64,000 nucleotides of DNA from Polynucleobacter sp. JS-JIR-II-b4. GTDB lineage: Bacteria; Pseudomonadota; Gammaproteobacteria; Burkholderiales; Burkholderiaceae. Position numbers and translations under genes: made by a program. The DNA lies in the NCBI RefSeq assembly GCF_018687815.1, contig NZ_CP061306.1:1612001-1676000 (forward strand), in the 5' to 3' direction. This document shows, one piece after another, positions 38,590 through 49,328 of this stretch. Every line of letters starts with the position of its first letter. Within the stretch, counting starts at the first letter, position 1. Under the pieces are notes generated by a model that did not search any database, was not told the origin of the DNA, and saw only the letters and a list, made by a program, of their open reading frames with translations.

Positions 38590-41178
38590 TCAATCTTCCT
38601 CGAGGAAGGTCTTGAGTTTGTCGCTACGGCTTGGATGACGCATTTTTCTCAGAGCCTTAGCTTCGATCTGACGAATACGCTCACGAGTAACGTCAAACTG
38701 TTTGCCGACTTCTTCGAGGGTGTGATCAGTGCTCATCTCAACACCAAAGCGCATACGCAATACTTTTGCTTCGCGCGGTGTCAATGAATCGAGAACGTCT
38801 TTCACCACATCACGCATAGAGTCATGCAATGCTGCTTCAGCTGGAGCCAATGTATTGCCGTCTTCAATGAAATCGCCCAAATGAGAATCTTCATCATCAC
38901 CAATTGGGGTCTCCATAGAGATAGGCTCTTTAGCAATCTTCATGATCTTACGAATCTTGTCTTCAGGAATCTCCATCTTCAGCGCCAAGGTTGCAGCATC
39001 TGGCTCATGGCCAGTTTCTTGCAAGATCTGACGGCTGATACGGTTCATCTTGTTGATTGTCTCGATCATGTGAACAGGGATACGGATCGTACGAGCCTGG
39101 TCAGCAATCGAACGAGTAATCGCCTGACGAATCCACCATGTTGCATAGGTAGAGAACTTATAACCACGACGGTATTCAAACTTATCTACCGCTTTCATCA
39201 AACCAATGTTGCCCTCTTGAATCAAGTCCAAGAACTGCAAGCCACGGTTAGTGTATTTCTTAGCAATCGAGATTACCAAACGTAAGTTGGCTACTGTCAT
39301 CTCACGTTTCGCTTCGCGGGCACGCTTCTCGCCGGCGATCATTTGCTTGTTTACTTCTTTTAATTCTGGAAGTGGAATAACGACATTCTTCTGAATATCA
39401 ATCAACTTCTGCTGAAGTTCTTGAATCGCAGGAACATTACGTTGCAAGAGTGCGCTGTAAGGCTTGTTCTCTTTAAGTAACTTCTCAGTCCAAGTCAAAT
39501 TCATAGACATTTTAGGGAAATCTTTTAATACTTCACTACGATTAACGCCCACTTTGTCTACCAACAAGCTAACGATGCCACGCTCAAGTTTCCATACTTG
39601 ATCCACTTGTGAGCGCATGGTGTCGCATAACTTCTCAACACTCTTCGCTGTTAAGCGGAAGCCAAGCAATTCAGCACGAATTGCCTCTTGCGCTTTCAGA
39701 TACGCAGGACAGTTATAACCATCCTTATCAAAGGCGCGGCGCATCTTGTCAGCTTGTGTGCGAACGATGGCAAACTTCTCTAAAGAAATCTGCTTTAACT
39801 CTTCTAATTGCTTGGCGTTAGCCGTTGCAGCGCCACCGCCGCCACCGCCACCTTCGTCTTCACCGCCGTCATCTTCGCCCTCTTCAGCATCCGGATCAAC
39901 TTCTGGCTCTTCAGGTCCAAGCTTAATATCTTCTGCGTTTGGATCAACCAAACCATCAACAAACTGGTCAATCTCCATCTCGCCACTAGCAATCTTGTCA
40001 ACGTTGCTAAGGATCTCAGCAATCGTTACAGGGCAAGCAGCCAAAGCCATCACCATGTCTTTAAGGCCGGCCTCGATCTTCTTCGCAATGACGATCTCGC
40101 CTTCGCGAGTCAGCAAATCCACTGTACCCATCTCACGCATATACATACGTACTGGATCGGTAGTGCGTCCGAATTCTGAATCAACTGTAGATAAAGCAGC
40201 TTCAGCTTTTTCTTCAGCCTCTTCTTCGGAAGCCGCAGCTTCTGTGTTGTCAGACAGGATTAAAGTTTCAGCATCGGGTGCTTGTTCGTAAACAGTAATA
40301 CCGATGTCGTTGAGCAAGCTGATCAAAGTCTCTAATGCGTCTGCATCAGACAACTCGTCAGACATCACGTCATTCATCTCGCCATGGGTTAAATAGCCCT
40401 TGGACATACCCATCTTGATCAAAGTCTTCAAACGAGCACGACGTAACTCTTGCTGCTCTTCAGTACCCAACTGCTGTGCTGCGAATTCTTTTAAGAGCGC
40501 CTTCTCTTTAGCTTTACGCTCACGCGCTTTTTGACGATCAGTTAAAACTGGCTCCGCATTTTCTGCAGGAGCATCCGCCTTGGCTTTACGGCCACGCTTC
40601 TTCTCTTCCTCAACTGCTGGCACTTCAACTTCAGCAACCTGGGCTTTTTTACCTTTAGTTTCTTTAGTTTCTTTTGTCTCTTTTGCTTCCTTAGCTTCCT
40701 TCACAGCCTTAGCCGGTTCAGCTTTAGGTGCAGGCGCAGCTTTACCCTTTTTAACTGGCTCAACTTTGACTTCTGCCTTTACAACCTTTACGGGGGCTTT
40801 AGCAACTGGCTTTGCTGGCGCTTTTGCTGCTGGCTTCGCAGCAGCTTTTGCTGGTTTAGCTGGAGCTTTAGCTGGCACTTTTGGAGCTGGCTTCGCAGCT
40901 GCCTTTACTGGCTTGGCAGGTGCTTTCGCTTTTGGGGCCGGCTTCGCAGGAGTCTTTACTTTAGTAACCGGCTTAGCAGCAGCCTTTACTGGTTTAGCAG
41001 GCGCCTTCGCTTTTGGAGCTGGCTTAGCTGGAGCTTTAGCTTTAGAAACTGGTTTTGCGGCAGCCTTTACTGGCTTAGCCGGGGTTTTTGCTTTGGCAGC
41101 TGGTTTTGCAGCCGCTTTTACTGGTTTAGCTGGAGCTTTCGCTTTTGGAGCTGGTTTTTTGGTCTTAATATTCGGCAT
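38590..41178 (-). CDS. rpoD: RNA polymerase primary sigma factor RpoD with a long basic tail
   Basis: An 862-residue sigma-70. Residues about 1-210 are an Ala/Lys/Pro tail containing three exact copies of [18 protein letters not shown] (starting at 8, 52 and 79). Region 1.1 follows near 240 ([21 protein letters not shown]). Region 1.2 is near [14 protein letters not shown]. An acidic/Gly insert ([18 protein letters not shown]) sits in the non-conserved domain. Regions 2-4 are intact: [40 protein letters not shown], and [17 protein letters not shown]. It is the last protein gene of rpsU-yqeY-dnaG-rpoD and ends next to the tRNA. Confidence 0.97.
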   Translation of the reverse strand: MPNIKTKKPAPKAKAPAKPVKAAAKPAAKAKTPAKPVKAAAKPVSKAKAPAKPAPKAKAPAKPVKAAAKPVTKVKTPAKPAPKAKAPAKPVKAAAKPAPKVPAKAPAKPAKAAAKPAAKAPAKPVAKAPVKVVKAEVKVEPVKKGKAAPAPKAEPAKAVKEAKEAKETKETKETKGKKAQVAEVEVPAVEEEKKRGRKAKADAPAENAEPVLTDRQKARERKAKEKALLKEFAAQQLGTEEQQELRRARLKTLIKMGMSKGYLTHGEMNDVMSDELSDADALETLISLLNDIGITVYEQAPDAETLILSDNTEAAASEEEAEEKAEAALSTVDSEFGRTTDPVRMYMREMGTVDLLTREGEIVIAKKIEAGLKDMVMALAACPVTIAEILSNVDKIASGEMEIDQFVDGLVDPNAEDIKLGPEEPEVDPDAEEGEDDGGEDEGGGGGGGAATANAKQLEELKQISLEKFAIVRTQADKMRRAFDKDGYNCPAYLKAQEAIRAELLGFRLTAKSVEKLCDTMRSQVDQVWKLERGIVSLLVDKVGVNRSEVLKDFPKMSMNLTWTEKLLKENKPYSALLQRNVPAIQELQQKLIDIQKNVVIPLPELKEVNKQMIAGEKRAREAKREMTVANLRLVISIAKKYTNRGLQFLDLIQEGNIGLMKAVDKFEYRRGYKFSTYATWWIRQAITRSIADQARTIRIPVHMIETINKMNRISRQILQETGHEPDAATLALKMEIPEDKIRKIMKIAKEPISMETPIGDDEDSHLGDFIEDGNTLAPAEAALHDSMRDVVKDVLDSLTPREAKVLRMRFGVEMSTDHTLEEVGKQFDVTRERIRQIEAKALRKMRHPSRSDKLKTFLEED

Positions 41179-41323
41179 TTATTAGCACTTACTCACATTA
41201 CTGTTGTTGATATCGACTGATGAAACACAGCCCCGTAGTAACTCACTTACCCACTTACCCCAAATTTCATCAAAATAAAGCGCAAGTGGCTGAATTAAAT
41301 CGGTTTTTTCTTGGGAACAGAGG

Positions 41324-41329
41324 ATTATA
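41324..41329 (-). promoter_or_regulatory. Candidate -10 box upstream of rpoD
   Basis: TATAAT on the minus strand, 146 bp before the rpoD ATG, in the 234-bp dnaG-rpoD gap. No good -35 box lies at 16-18 bases. Nothing else in the gap looks like a gene. Confidence 0.3.
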
Positions 41330-41412
41330 GTCGATTGCGACTTTTTTACCCCCGTAACACTTAAAAATATGGGGTAATTTCTGAGGATTTCTAGGGGTGT
41401 TTCAGTAAATTC

Positions 41413-43389
41413 TTAGGAGAATTTCAGCTTTTCGCCCAATTCCCGATAACGGGCCTTATCTTGTTCGGAAGCAGTGCTTCCAGAGATCTTTTGGGCAATT
41501 TCAGTCATTTCTTGCTTGAGATGGGTTAACTCCAGCTTTTTGAACGCCCCCTCAAGATCAGCAGCCGCACCCTCTAACTCCAAATCGGAGCCCATCACTC
41601 GATTTCTCAGGACCTCATAGAGAGGAGCTAACTCACTACGAGAGAGTTGATCTTGGAACATGGCAAATGCACCGGCACCCGCGATCGCTGGCTTATTGCC
41701 CTCACCTGGAATCAACTCAACCAAGTCACACTGTGACAAAAGGTCTTTCATCAAAGCGTGGGCTTTTTCGGATCTCTGCTCTGCCGCCTTCAATGCTAGT
41801 GCGCGCTTGTTCGGATCCAAAGCTTTTCCCAAATGCGGAAACTGAATAATCACTCGCAGCATTTGCTCGGCTAAATCCGTTGGTGCTTTGGGTGGCTCTA
41901 TATTTTGAGTGGCAACTCTTTTTGCAGATCCTTTGGATGCTTGCCAAGGCGCGCCTTGACGATTGCCATTATTAGAAAAATTATTTTGGCTATTTGGGTT
42001 GCCTTGATTACCTTGTCCACCTTGATAGCGGGCCTGTGCTGGCTGATAAGTAGTTTGACGAACAGGTGCAGGCGCTACCGTTAACCCACAAAATGCTTCA
42101 AGTTCTGCAGGGGTAGTATTGGTACGAATCGCGAGCTCGCGCAAGATTTGCGTACGCAAAGCAATGGGAGGCATCGACAGTAAAAGTGGCTTAGCGGCAT
42201 GATGGGTATGGGCTCGACCTTCTGGGGTAGTTTGCTCGTGACCCTCACTAACAACCTTAAAGAAGAAGCTAGAGATAGACATCGCTTCTTTAATCACCTT
42301 CTCAAAAGCAGGTGCGCCATAAGCACGAACATAGCTATCAGGGTCATGCTCTGTCGGTAAGAATAAGAAACGAATTTCTTTATCGTCTGACATGAGTGGT
42401 AAGCATGCTTCAAGTGCACGCTGTGCCGCACGTTGACCAGCAGAGTCGCCATCAAATGAGAAAACCACTTTCTCGGTTTGTCTGAGTAGCATGCGTACAT
42501 GGTTTGCCGTACAAGCTGTACCCAGTGTTGCAACCGCGTTGGGGAACCCCAATTGCGCTAAGGCAACAACATCCATATAACCTTCGCATACCAAAACATA
42601 TTCTTGTGCACGAATCGCTTGTCTTGCTTCAAACAAGCCATAGAGCGTATTGCCTTTTGAGAACAATGGCGTCTCAGGAGAATTTAAATACTTTGGCTCA
42701 CCTTGATCCAAAATCCGCCCACCAAAGCCAATGGTTTGACCCTTGGGATTACGAATAGGAAACATAATGCGGTCACGGAAACGGTCGTAGCGCTTTACAT
42801 TCGCACCTTCGGACTGCTCACCCTGAATAAGCAAGCCGCCTTCCACCAAGGTCTTCGCTATCTCATCGTTGGAGTAAGCGCCAAACACCGCCTCAAGACC
42901 CTGCCAGCCGTCAGGCGCGTAACCCAAGGCATAACGCTTAGCAATCTCACCGGTAAGTCCGCGACCTTTTAAATACTCAACCGCCCTAGTGTTGCCCTTT
43001 AGTTGTTGGCGATACCAATCAGCAGCAGCACTCATCACCTCACTCAATGCCATTGCTTGCTGCTGTCTTGCTACATCATTCGCAGTGCGCTCCTCACGAG
43101 GCACATCCAAACCCGCAGAACGGGCAAGATCCTCGATCGCATCTACATATCCAAGTCCGGAATACTCCATTAAGAAGCTAATGGCAGAGCCATGAGCGCC
43201 ACAACCAAAGCAGTGATAAAACTGTTTAGTAGGCGATACCGAAAATGAGGGGGATTTCTCTGAATGAAAGGGGCACAAACCCTGAAAGTTCGCGCCCGCT
43301 TTTTTTAGCTTAACGTGCTGCCCAACCACATCAACGATATCAACCCGATTTAAAAGATCGGCAATGAAGGATTGTGGAATTAGCGCCAT
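41413..43389 (-). CDS. dnaG: DNA primase
   Basis: A 658-residue primase that makes RNA primers at the replication fork. The N-terminal zinc finger is CPFHSEKSPSF plus FYHCFGCGAHG. The RNA polymerase core includes GFGGRILDQGEPKYLNSPETPLFSKG. The TOPRIM motif EGYMDVVALAQLG and SFDGDSAGQRAAQRAL carry the metal ligands. A Gln/Asn/Gly-rich linker at about 455-500 (GGQGNQGNPNSQNN) leads to the DnaB-interacting C-terminal domain. Length and order are normal. It lies between yqeY and rpoD in the classic macromolecular synthesis operon. Confidence 0.97.
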   Translation of the reverse strand: MALIPQSFIADLLNRVDIVDVVGQHVKLKKAGANFQGLCPFHSEKSPSFSVSPTKQFYHCFGCGAHGSAISFLMEYSGLGYVDAIEDLARSAGLDVPREERTANDVARQQQAMALSEVMSAAADWYRQQLKGNTRAVEYLKGRGLTGEIAKRYALGYAPDGWQGLEAVFGAYSNDEIAKTLVEGGLLIQGEQSEGANVKRYDRFRDRIMFPIRNPKGQTIGFGGRILDQGEPKYLNSPETPLFSKGNTLYGLFEARQAIRAQEYVLVCEGYMDVVALAQLGFPNAVATLGTACTANHVRMLLRQTEKVVFSFDGDSAGQRAAQRALEACLPLMSDDKEIRFLFLPTEHDPDSYVRAYGAPAFEKVIKEAMSISSFFFKVVSEGHEQTTPEGRAHTHHAAKPLLLSMPPIALRTQILRELAIRTNTTPAELEAFCGLTVAPAPVRQTTYQPAQARYQGGQGNQGNPNSQNNFSNNGNRQGAPWQASKGSAKRVATQNIEPPKAPTDLAEQMLRVIIQFPHLGKALDPNKRALALKAAEQRSEKAHALMKDLLSQCDLVELIPGEGNKPAIAGAGAFAMFQDQLSRSELAPLYEVLRNRVMGSDLELEGAAADLEGAFKKLELTHLKQEMTEIAQKISGSTASEQDKARYRELGEKLKFS

Positions 43390-43438
43390 GTAGCCAGTAT
43401 GAAAGGATTTTGCTTTCTTGACTAGCTACTGAGTTTAC

Positions 43439-43885
43439 TTACTTCGCCAATGCGGCTTTTACCAAGCCAGATACTTTACCCATATCTGCTTTGCCAGCCA
43501 ATTGACCTTTAAGTACGCCAATGACCTTACCCATATCCTGTGGGCCTGCAGCGCCAGTCGAAGCAACGGCGGCAGCTACTGCAGCCTCTACTTCAGCATC
43601 GGATAACTGCGCAGGCAAATACGTTTGCAAAATCACCATCTCAGCAGCTTCAATCGCAACTAAATCATCGCGATTGGCTTTTTCAAACTGAGAGATCGAA
43701 TCTTTACGTTGCTTAATCATTTTTTCGACAGTCGCAATCACACCAGCATCGTCAACCACAATGCGCTCGTCGACTTCGCGTTGCTTAATCGCCGCCAACA
43801 AAAGACGAATTGTTCCAAGGCGCTCAACTTCTTTAGCGCGCATAGCGTTTTTCATATCTTCAGTGATTTGATCTTTTAGACTCAT
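43439..43885 (-). CDS. yqeY: GatB/YqeY domain protein
   Basis: A 148-residue helical protein: LKDQITEDMKNAMRAKEVERLGTIRLLLAAIKQ, KQRKDSISQFEKANRDDL, EMVILQTYLPAQLSD, MGKVIGVLKGQLAGKADMGKVSGLVK. This is the stand-alone YqeY family, related to the tRNA-binding tail of GatB, and frequently encoded between rpsU and dnaG in proteobacteria. The precise role is not settled. It begins 63 bp after the internal terminator downstream of rpsU. Confidence 0.93.
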   Translation of the reverse strand: MSLKDQITEDMKNAMRAKEVERLGTIRLLLAAIKQREVDERIVVDDAGVIATVEKMIKQRKDSISQFEKANRDDLVAIEAAEMVILQTYLPAQLSDAEVEAAVAAAVASTGAAGPQDMGKVIGVLKGQLAGKADMGKVSGLVKAALAK

Positions 43886-43947
43886 GGCTTTATTCCTGGT
43901 GTTGAATATAAAACGTCGAACATTTAATAATGGTGATTAAAAAGCAA

Positions 43948-43978
43948 AAACCCGCTGCGTTTCACCGTCAGCGGGTTT
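43948..43978 (-). terminator. Terminator/attenuator between rpsU and yqeY
   Basis: A 10-bp perfect stem (AAACCCGCTG / CAGCGGGTTT) with an 11-base loop, then TTTTTGCTTTTTAATC on the minus strand. It sits 35 bases after rpsU and probably makes rpsU the most abundant product of the operon, as the known rpsU terminator does in E. coli. Confidence 0.85.
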
Positions 43979-44013
43979 CAAAGCCTCTCGGTGAGGAGAG
44001 CTTTTAAATTCTA

Positions 44014-44226
44014 TTAGTAAAGCTTCTTAGGCAACATTTGGCTGCGAATACGCTTGTAATGGCGTTTAGCAGCTGCAGCCTTCTTGCGCTTACGTTCAGC
44101 CGTTGGCTTCTCGTAGAACTCGCGTGCACGCAAGTCTGTCAAAAGGCCATTCTTTTCAATGGTGCGCTTGAAACGGCGCAATGCCACTTCAAATGGTTCG
44201 TTTTCGCGGAGGCGGACTGTAGTCAT
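44014..44226 (-). CDS. rpsU: 30S ribosomal protein bS21
   Basis: A 70-residue basic protein: [55 protein letters not shown]. It matches bS21 in full. Promoter-proximal gene of rpsU-yqeY-dnaG-rpoD, divergent from tsaD with only 77 bp between the starts. Confidence 0.97.
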   Translation of the reverse strand: MTTVRLRENEPFEVALRRFKRTIEKNGLLTDLRAREFYEKPTAERKRKKAAAAKRHYKRIRSQMLPKKLY

Positions 44227-44303
44227 ACTTATTTAACTCGTATATGCTCGATAGATATCGAAAAATTAACTGAATTGCGATTCTAGCACGGCTAAGTAAA
44301 AAA

Positions 44304-45377
44304 ATGATTGTTTTAGGAATAGAAACTTCTTGTGACGAGACCGGGGTGGCTTTATACAACACCACGCCTTGGGAAGAGGGTAAACCGGCCTTCCAGGGCA
44401 TATTGGGCCAGGGCTTGCACTCCCAGATCGCCATGCACCGGGACTATGGGGGCGTTGTCCCCGAACTAGCCTCCCGCGACCATATTCGTCGTGTTTTACC
44501 CCTTTTAGACCAATCCTTAGCCCAATCCGGCCTCAAATTAGCCGATATTGATGCCGTGGCATTCACTCAGGGCCCCGGATTGGCTGGCGCCCTCCTGGTA
44601 GGAAGCGCTTTTGCCAAATCTCTGGCCCAAGGCCTCAATTTACCGTCTATTGGGGTACATCACCTCGAAGGACACCTACTTTCCCCACTTTTAGGGCAAA
44701 CCACCCCTCAATTCCCCTTTATCGCCCTGCTGGTATCTGGTGGCCATACGCAACTTATGAAGGTCTCAGGGATTGGTCAATACGAGCTGCTTGGCGAAAC
44801 CTTGGATGATGCGGCGGGAGAAGCCTTTGATAAGACGGCCAAATTACTTGGCTTGGATTACCCAGGTGGGGCATCTATTTCTAAATTGGCAGAAGAAGGT
44901 CGCCCGGGTATTTTTGATTTACCTAAACCCATGCTGCACTCTGGCGATTTAGATTTTTCTTTCTCGGGATTAAAGACGGCCGTCCTCAATCAAGTGAAAA
45001 AGTTTGCAGAAAAAAATATTACGAATCCTTCAGAGGTCACACAATTTCATGCGGATCTTGCTAGAAGCTTTGTTGACTCCATCGTGGCAGTTCTTGTCAG
45101 TAAATCGGAGAAGGCTCTTAAACAATCAGCTTGCAAACATTTGGTGCTTGCAGGCGGTGTTGGCGCCAATTTGCAACTGCGTGCTGCGCTCAATGACAAA
45201 GCGCAACGAAATAGCTTTGAGGTGCATCACCCACCACTTGAACTCTGCACAGATAATGGCGTGATGATTGCCTTTGCTGGAGCGCTACGTATGATCGAAA
45301 AAAATAATGGCTCCACAACATTTGGAGCCTTTGATATCAAACCCCGCTGGGATTTGCAAAGCAATAATCTGAAATAG
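44304..45377 (+). CDS. tsaD: tRNA N6-adenosine threonylcarbamoyltransferase
   Basis: A 357-residue ASKHA-fold protein that joins threonylcarbamoyl-AMP to A37 of ANN-decoding tRNAs with TsaB and Tsa[17 protein letters not shown] is the first nucleotide loop; [16 protein letters not shown] and [11 protein letters not shown] carry the metal His residues; [33 protein letters not shown] and [12 protein letters not shown] complete the site. The length is normal. Its last 25 codons contain a hairpin that works as a terminator on the opposite strand for folE2. Confidence 0.96.
   Translation: MIVLGIETSCDETGVALYNTTPWEEGKPAFQGILGQGLHSQIAMHRDYGGVVPELASRDHIRRVLPLLDQSLAQSGLKLADIDAVAFTQGPGLAGALLVGSAFAKSLAQGLNLPSIGVHHLEGHLLSPLLGQTTPQFPFIALLVSGGHTQLMKVSGIGQYELLGETLDDAAGEAFDKTAKLLGLDYPGGASISKLAEEGRPGIFDLPKPMLHSGDLDFSFSGLKTAVLNQVKKFAEKNITNPSEVTQFHADLARSFVDSIVAVLVSKSEKALKQSACKHLVLAGGVGANLQLRAALNDKAQRNSFEVHHPPLELCTDNGVMIAFAGALRMIEKNNGSTTFGAFDIKPRWDLQSNNLK
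45309..45329 (-). terminator. Terminator of the xseB-ispA-dxs-folE2 operon inside tsaD
   Basis: GGCTCCA / TGGAGCC stem with a 7-base loop; on the minus strand it is followed by ATTATTTTTTTC. It lies 61 bases past the folE2 stop and within the tsaD coding sequence, so the same DNA codes protein on one strand and stops transcription on the other. Confidence 0.7.
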
Positions 45378-45389
45378 ATTTATTGCTTG

Positions 45390-46217
45390 TTATTTCTGAT
45401 GGCTGATTCTGGCAAATGCACTGTGGTTGTGAATAGATTCAAAATTCTCAGCCTCCACTACAAAAGAGCGAATACGCTGATCAGCCTTGAGATTGCCGGC
45501 CACATCACGCACTAAGTCTTCTACGAACTTCGGGTTGCTATAAGAATGCTCAGTCACCCATTTTTCGTCAGGGCGCTTGAGCAATCCCCATAACTCGCTA
45601 GAAGCTTCACTTTCAGCGGCGGCAACTAAATCTTCTACCGTCATCTGCGTTTTGGAATCTAACGCTACAGTCATAGTGACATGTGAGCGTTGATTATGCG
45701 CACCAAACTCAGAGATCTCTTTTGAGCAGGGGCATAAACTCATCACTGGAACTTGTGCACGTAAACCCAATTCAACATCAGCGCTGCCCGTTGAATTTTG
45801 CTTGACTGTTGCCATCCAAGTTACTTCGTAATCCATCAAGCTTTCTACACCAGAAACCGGTGCTGCTTTTTTAACGAAGTGCGTATAAGTAAATTGCACA
45901 TGACCTTCTTTAGCATCGAGCAAAGGCAACATATCGCGTACTAAGGCAACAATGGTAGTGCTATCCACTGCCGCATCTTGTTTTTGGAGAAGCGCCATGA
46001 ATCGAGACATGTGTGTACCCTTTACATGAGCAGGTAAAGCCACATCCATCTCAAAAGTTCCAACCGATGGAAAATTACCCGTCTTGCTGCGAATAGTCAG
46101 CGGGTGACGCACGCCACGAATACCAACTTGCTCAATAGGAAGTGCGCGCTCATCCAAGGTGGATTGCACGTCAGGCATAGCGCTGGCTTTCAGAAAGGCG
46201 GGATTCAAGTCATTCAT
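45390..46217 (-). CDS. folE2: GTP cyclohydrolase FolE2
   Basis: About 275 residues from the ATG at 46217 (MNDLNPAFLKASAMPDVQS); a TTG six codons earlier is less likely. It belongs to the FolE2 (COG1469) family, making dihydroneopterin triphosphate for folate. GIRGVRHPLTIRS, the MDVALPAHVKGTHMSRF block, SLCPCSKEISEFGAHNQRSHVTM with the active-site Cys and metal-binding residues, and NPKFVEDLVRDVA are diagnostic. FolE2 can work with metals other than zinc. It lies 25 bp after dxs in the same direction and is the last gene of the operon. Confidence 0.95.
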   Translation of the reverse strand: MNDLNPAFLKASAMPDVQSTLDERALPIEQVGIRGVRHPLTIRSKTGNFPSVGTFEMDVALPAHVKGTHMSRFMALLQKQDAAVDSTTIVALVRDMLPLLDAKEGHVQFTYTHFVKKAAPVSGVESLMDYEVTWMATVKQNSTGSADVELGLRAQVPVMSLCPCSKEISEFGAHNQRSHVTMTVALDSKTQMTVEDLVAAAESEASSELWGLLKRPDEKWVTEHSYSNPKFVEDLVRDVAGNLKADQRIRSFVVEAENFESIHNHSAFARISHQK

Positions 46218-46242
46218 CACTCTATTTTCAGGCAAAACGGGC

Positions 46243-48144
46243 TTATTTGCCTACCAGCGCTGAATTTACAGTCAATATTGCCGGAAAACGTTGTTTGATG
46301 GAGTTAGCAATACCCTCAACATCCAAGCCACACTTGGTCATCAGCAGGCTGTAGTCACCATGCTCGATAAATTGATCAGGAAGACCTAATTGCAAGAGGG
46401 GTTTCTGAATACCAAGATTCGAGAGCGCCTCTAAACAAGCGCTACCTGCGCCACCGGCAATAGCCCCATCCTCAATCGTCACAAAATAATCATGATCAGC
46501 CGCTAACGATTGGATGAGATCTACATCGAGCGGCTTTACAAAGCGCATATTGGCCACCGTTGCATTAATCCCTTCAGCCACTTCGAGTGCCGGGTAGAGC
46601 AAAGTGCCAAAAGCCAATATCACCACACGTTGACCAGCAGGCGCAGTGGATTTACGACGAATCTCACCTTTACCAAATGGCAGAGTACGCAATTCTTTAG
46701 ATGGGATAGCGCCAATACCTGCACCACGCGGGTAGCGAACTGCGCTTGGGTGTGGCTGATGAAAGGCAGTAGTTAACAAGTCACGGCATTCAGACTCATC
46801 TGCCGGTGTCATCACCAGCATATTTGGAATGCAGCGCAAGAATGGAATGTCATAAGCACCTGCGTGGGTGGCGCCATCAGCACCAACGAGACCAGCGCGA
46901 TCTAATGCAAACAACACCGGTAAGTCTTGTATCGCCACATCATGAATCAGTTGGTCATACGCGCGCTGCAAGAAAGTGGAGTAAATCGCCACCACTGGCT
47001 TCATACCTTCGCATGCCATGCCGGCTGCAAAAGTGACCGCGTGCTGTTCCGCAATACCGACATCGTAGTAACGCTTAGGGAAACTCTTCTCAAACTCAAC
47101 TAGGCCGGAACCCTCTCGCATGGCTGGAGTAATGCCAACCAATAAAGGATCTGCGTGCGCCATATCGCATAACCACTCACCAAATACTTGGGTAAATGTT
47201 TTCTTGCTAGCAGCTGATTTTTTAACGCCCTCTTCAGGATTAAATTTGCTAGGGCCGTGATACAGAACAGGATCAGCCTCAGCCAACTCATAGCCCTGAC
47301 CTTTTTTGGTCACGACGTGCAAGAACTGAGGTCCGCGACCCTCTAAGGCTAAGCGGCGTACGTTCTGCAGCATCGGAATCAAAGCATCTAAATCATGGCC
47401 ATCAATCGGACCGAAATAATTAAAGCCAAACTCTTGGAAGATCGTAGATGGAGAAACCATGCCTTTGGCATGATCTTCAAGACGCTTAGCAAACTCACGT
47501 AAGGGTGGCGCAATTGATAAAACACTATCAATGCCTTTTTTAGTTGCTGAATAAATATTGCCGCTGAGTAATCTAGCCAGATGGCGATTAAGAGCGCCCA
47601 CAGCAGGCGAGATCGACATGTCGTTATCATTCAAAATCACTACGAGTGGCAAGTCGTCATACACACCTGCATTGTTCATAGCTTCAAACGCCATCCCACC
47701 GGTCATAGCGCTATCGCCAATCACCGCTACAGCTACATGTCGCTCGCCTTTGGTCTGAAACGCGCGCGCCATACCCATCGCTGCAGAAATACTGGTTGAT
47801 GAATGGCCGGTACCAAAAGCATCAAACTCACTTTCAGAGCGATGTGGAAAGCCTGATAGACCCTTGTGTTGACGCAAGGTACCCATACGTTCACGACGAC
47901 CAGTCAAAATTTTATGCGGATAACTTTGATGGCCAACATCCCAAACGATACGATCGTCCGGGGTATCGAATACGTAGTGCAAGGCAATAGAGAGCTCCAC
48001 CGTTCCCAGGTTGGACGAGAGATGGCCACCCGTCTTGGATACAGAATCCAAAACAAACTCGCGCAACTCATCAGCTAGAGCTGGTAGCTCTTCGCGGGAG
48101 AGTTTTTTGAGATCGTCGGGGGAGTTAATGGAATGTAAAGTCAT
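46243..48144 (-). CDS. dxs: 1-deoxy-D-xylulose-5-phosphate synthase
   Basis: A 633-residue thiamine-diphosphate enzyme that opens the MEP isoprenoid route from pyruvate and glyceraldehyde 3-phosphate. [34 protein letters not shown], the TPP motif [18 protein letters not shown] to [35 protein letters not shown] and the C-terminal transketolase domain are all present. Length is standard. It is 53 bp downstream of ispA. Confidence 0.97.
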   Translation of the reverse strand: MTLHSINSPDDLKKLSREELPALADELREFVLDSVSKTGGHLSSNLGTVELSIALHYVFDTPDDRIVWDVGHQSYPHKILTGRRERMGTLRQHKGLSGFPHRSESEFDAFGTGHSSTSISAAMGMARAFQTKGERHVAVAVIGDSAMTGGMAFEAMNNAGVYDDLPLVVILNDNDMSISPAVGALNRHLARLLSGNIYSATKKGIDSVLSIAPPLREFAKRLEDHAKGMVSPSTIFQEFGFNYFGPIDGHDLDALIPMLQNVRRLALEGRGPQFLHVVTKKGQGYELAEADPVLYHGPSKFNPEEGVKKSAASKKTFTQVFGEWLCDMAHADPLLVGITPAMREGSGLVEFEKSFPKRYYDVGIAEQHAVTFAAGMACEGMKPVVAIYSTFLQRAYDQLIHDVAIQDLPVLFALDRAGLVGADGATHAGAYDIPFLRCIPNMLVMTPADESECRDLLTTAFHQPHPSAVRYPRGAGIGAIPSKELRTLPFGKGEIRRKSTAPAGQRVVILAFGTLLYPALEVAEGINATVANMRFVKPLDVDLIQSLAADHDYFVTIEDGAIAGGAGSACLEALSNLGIQKPLLQLGLPDQFIEHGDYSLLMTKCGLDVEGIANSIKQRFPAILTVNSALVGK

Positions 48145-48197
48145 TGAACCTAAATAATCTGTACTGATGAATTTCTCTTATTACTCTGATTGATCTC

Positions 48198-49094
48198 TTA
48201 CTTGCCGCGATTGACAACCAAGAGAGCTAAATCTTTTAATGCTTGTGCAGCCGCACCAAAACTATCTAAGCTAGCGATTGCGGTTTCTTGTAACTCTTTA
48301 GCCTGCTTCTGTGCATAGTCTAAACCCATCAAGGTCACGTAGGTCGGCTTATTAGCAGCAGCGTCCTTGCCAGCTGTCTTACCCAAGGTGTGACTATCCG
48401 CAGTGGCGTCCAGCACGTCATCCACAATCTGAAACGCCAATCCTAGGGACTTTGAGTAATTTCCCAAATGCACCATTTGCGTTGGATTTAGGTGGGCAGC
48501 AATACCGCCTAATTCCACAGCGCATGACAACAAAGCTCCTGTTTTCATAGCATGCATTTGCTTTAGACCATTCAGGTCTAATTTCTTGCCAACACTTTCC
48601 AAATCAATTGCCTGACCACCCGCCATACCGCGTGAGCCAGAGGCAGCCGCTAATACAGAAATCATGTTGAGGCGAACTTGCGCATCACCATTTGCATTGG
48701 CCAAGATTTCAAAAGCGCGCGTTTGTAATGCATCCCCAACGAGTAATGCTGTTGCTTCATCAAAAGCTTTGTGCACTGTCGGACGACCGCGACGTAAGTC
48801 ATCATCATCCATGCATGGCAAATCATCATGCACCAATGAATAAGCATGAATACATTCAATTGCTACAGCCGCAGCATCCAATGATTCGCTACTTTCGGCA
48901 TTATTGCCAAGTTGACCTGCGGCATAAACTAATAGGGGGCGAATACGCTTGCCGCCACCTTGCGCTGCGTAACGCATAGCCTCATGTAAACGATGCGGCG
49001 TAGTTTGCGCGGAATCGAGCAAGCGATCTAACGCCAACTCAGTTCGCTCAGAGTGAGATGCAATCCACTCCTGAAATTGAAAAGCAGCGCCCAA
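48198..49094 (-). CDS. ispA: Farnesyl diphosphate synthase (polyprenyl synthetase)
   Basis: A 298-residue prenyltransferase. The first Asp-rich motif is DDLPCMDDDDLRRGRP and the second is FQIVDDVLDAT; GGKRIRPLLVYAAG and the KTGALL block are also typical. It makes C15 diphosphate. The start is TTG at 49094, directly after the xseB stop (TAATTG read on the minus strand), with GAGG six bases before it; no ATG is available until far inside the conserved region. This indicates translational coupling to xseB. Confidence 0.94.
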   Translation of the reverse strand: MGAAFQFQEWIASHSERTELALDRLLDSAQTTPHRLHEAMRYAAQGGGKRIRPLLVYAAGQLGNNAESSESLDAAAVAIECIHAYSLVHDDLPCMDDDDLRRGRPTVHKAFDEATALLVGDALQTRAFEILANANGDAQVRLNMISVLAAASGSRGMAGGQAIDLESVGKKLDLNGLKQMHAMKTGALLSCAVELGGIAAHLNPTQMVHLGNYSKSLGLAFQIVDDVLDATADSHTLGKTAGKDAAANKPTYVTLMGLDYAQKQAKELQETAIASLDSFGAAAQALKDLALLVVNRGK

Positions 49095-49328
49095 TTAAGC
49101 CTCGAACACTCGAACTTGTTGCTCAACCTGGGCCAGCATTCCCTGACAATGTTTAAGCAAGGCTGCGCCACGTTGATAGGCCAACAAGGTTTCTTCTAGG
49201 GAAAATTTGCCAGATTCCATATCCGAAATGAGCTTTTCAAGCTCCTTAACGGCTTGCTCATAGCGCAAATCGGGGTCAATTTGGACCTCAAGACCGGGTT
49301 TTTGACTCTCTGACTTCTTGGCTGGCAT
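49095..49328 (-). CDS. xseB: Exodeoxyribonuclease VII small subunit
   Basis: A 77-residue helical protein: DLRYEQAVKELEKLISDMESGKFSLEETLLAYQRGAALLKHCQGMLAQVEQQVRVFE. This is the full XseB pattern. It associates with XseA, which is not in the window. First gene of xseB-ispA-dxs-folE2, a common order in proteobacteria. Confidence 0.95.
   Translation of the reverse strand: MPAKKSESQKPGLEVQIDPDLRYEQAVKELEKLISDMESGKFSLEETLLAYQRGAALLKHCQGMLAQVEQQVRVFEA

Noticed and set aside
40580..41185. A 201-codon plus-strand open frame opposite the rpoD 5' end
   Set aside because: It mirrors the biased Ala/Lys/Pro repeat of RpoD, has no ribosome site and no family features.
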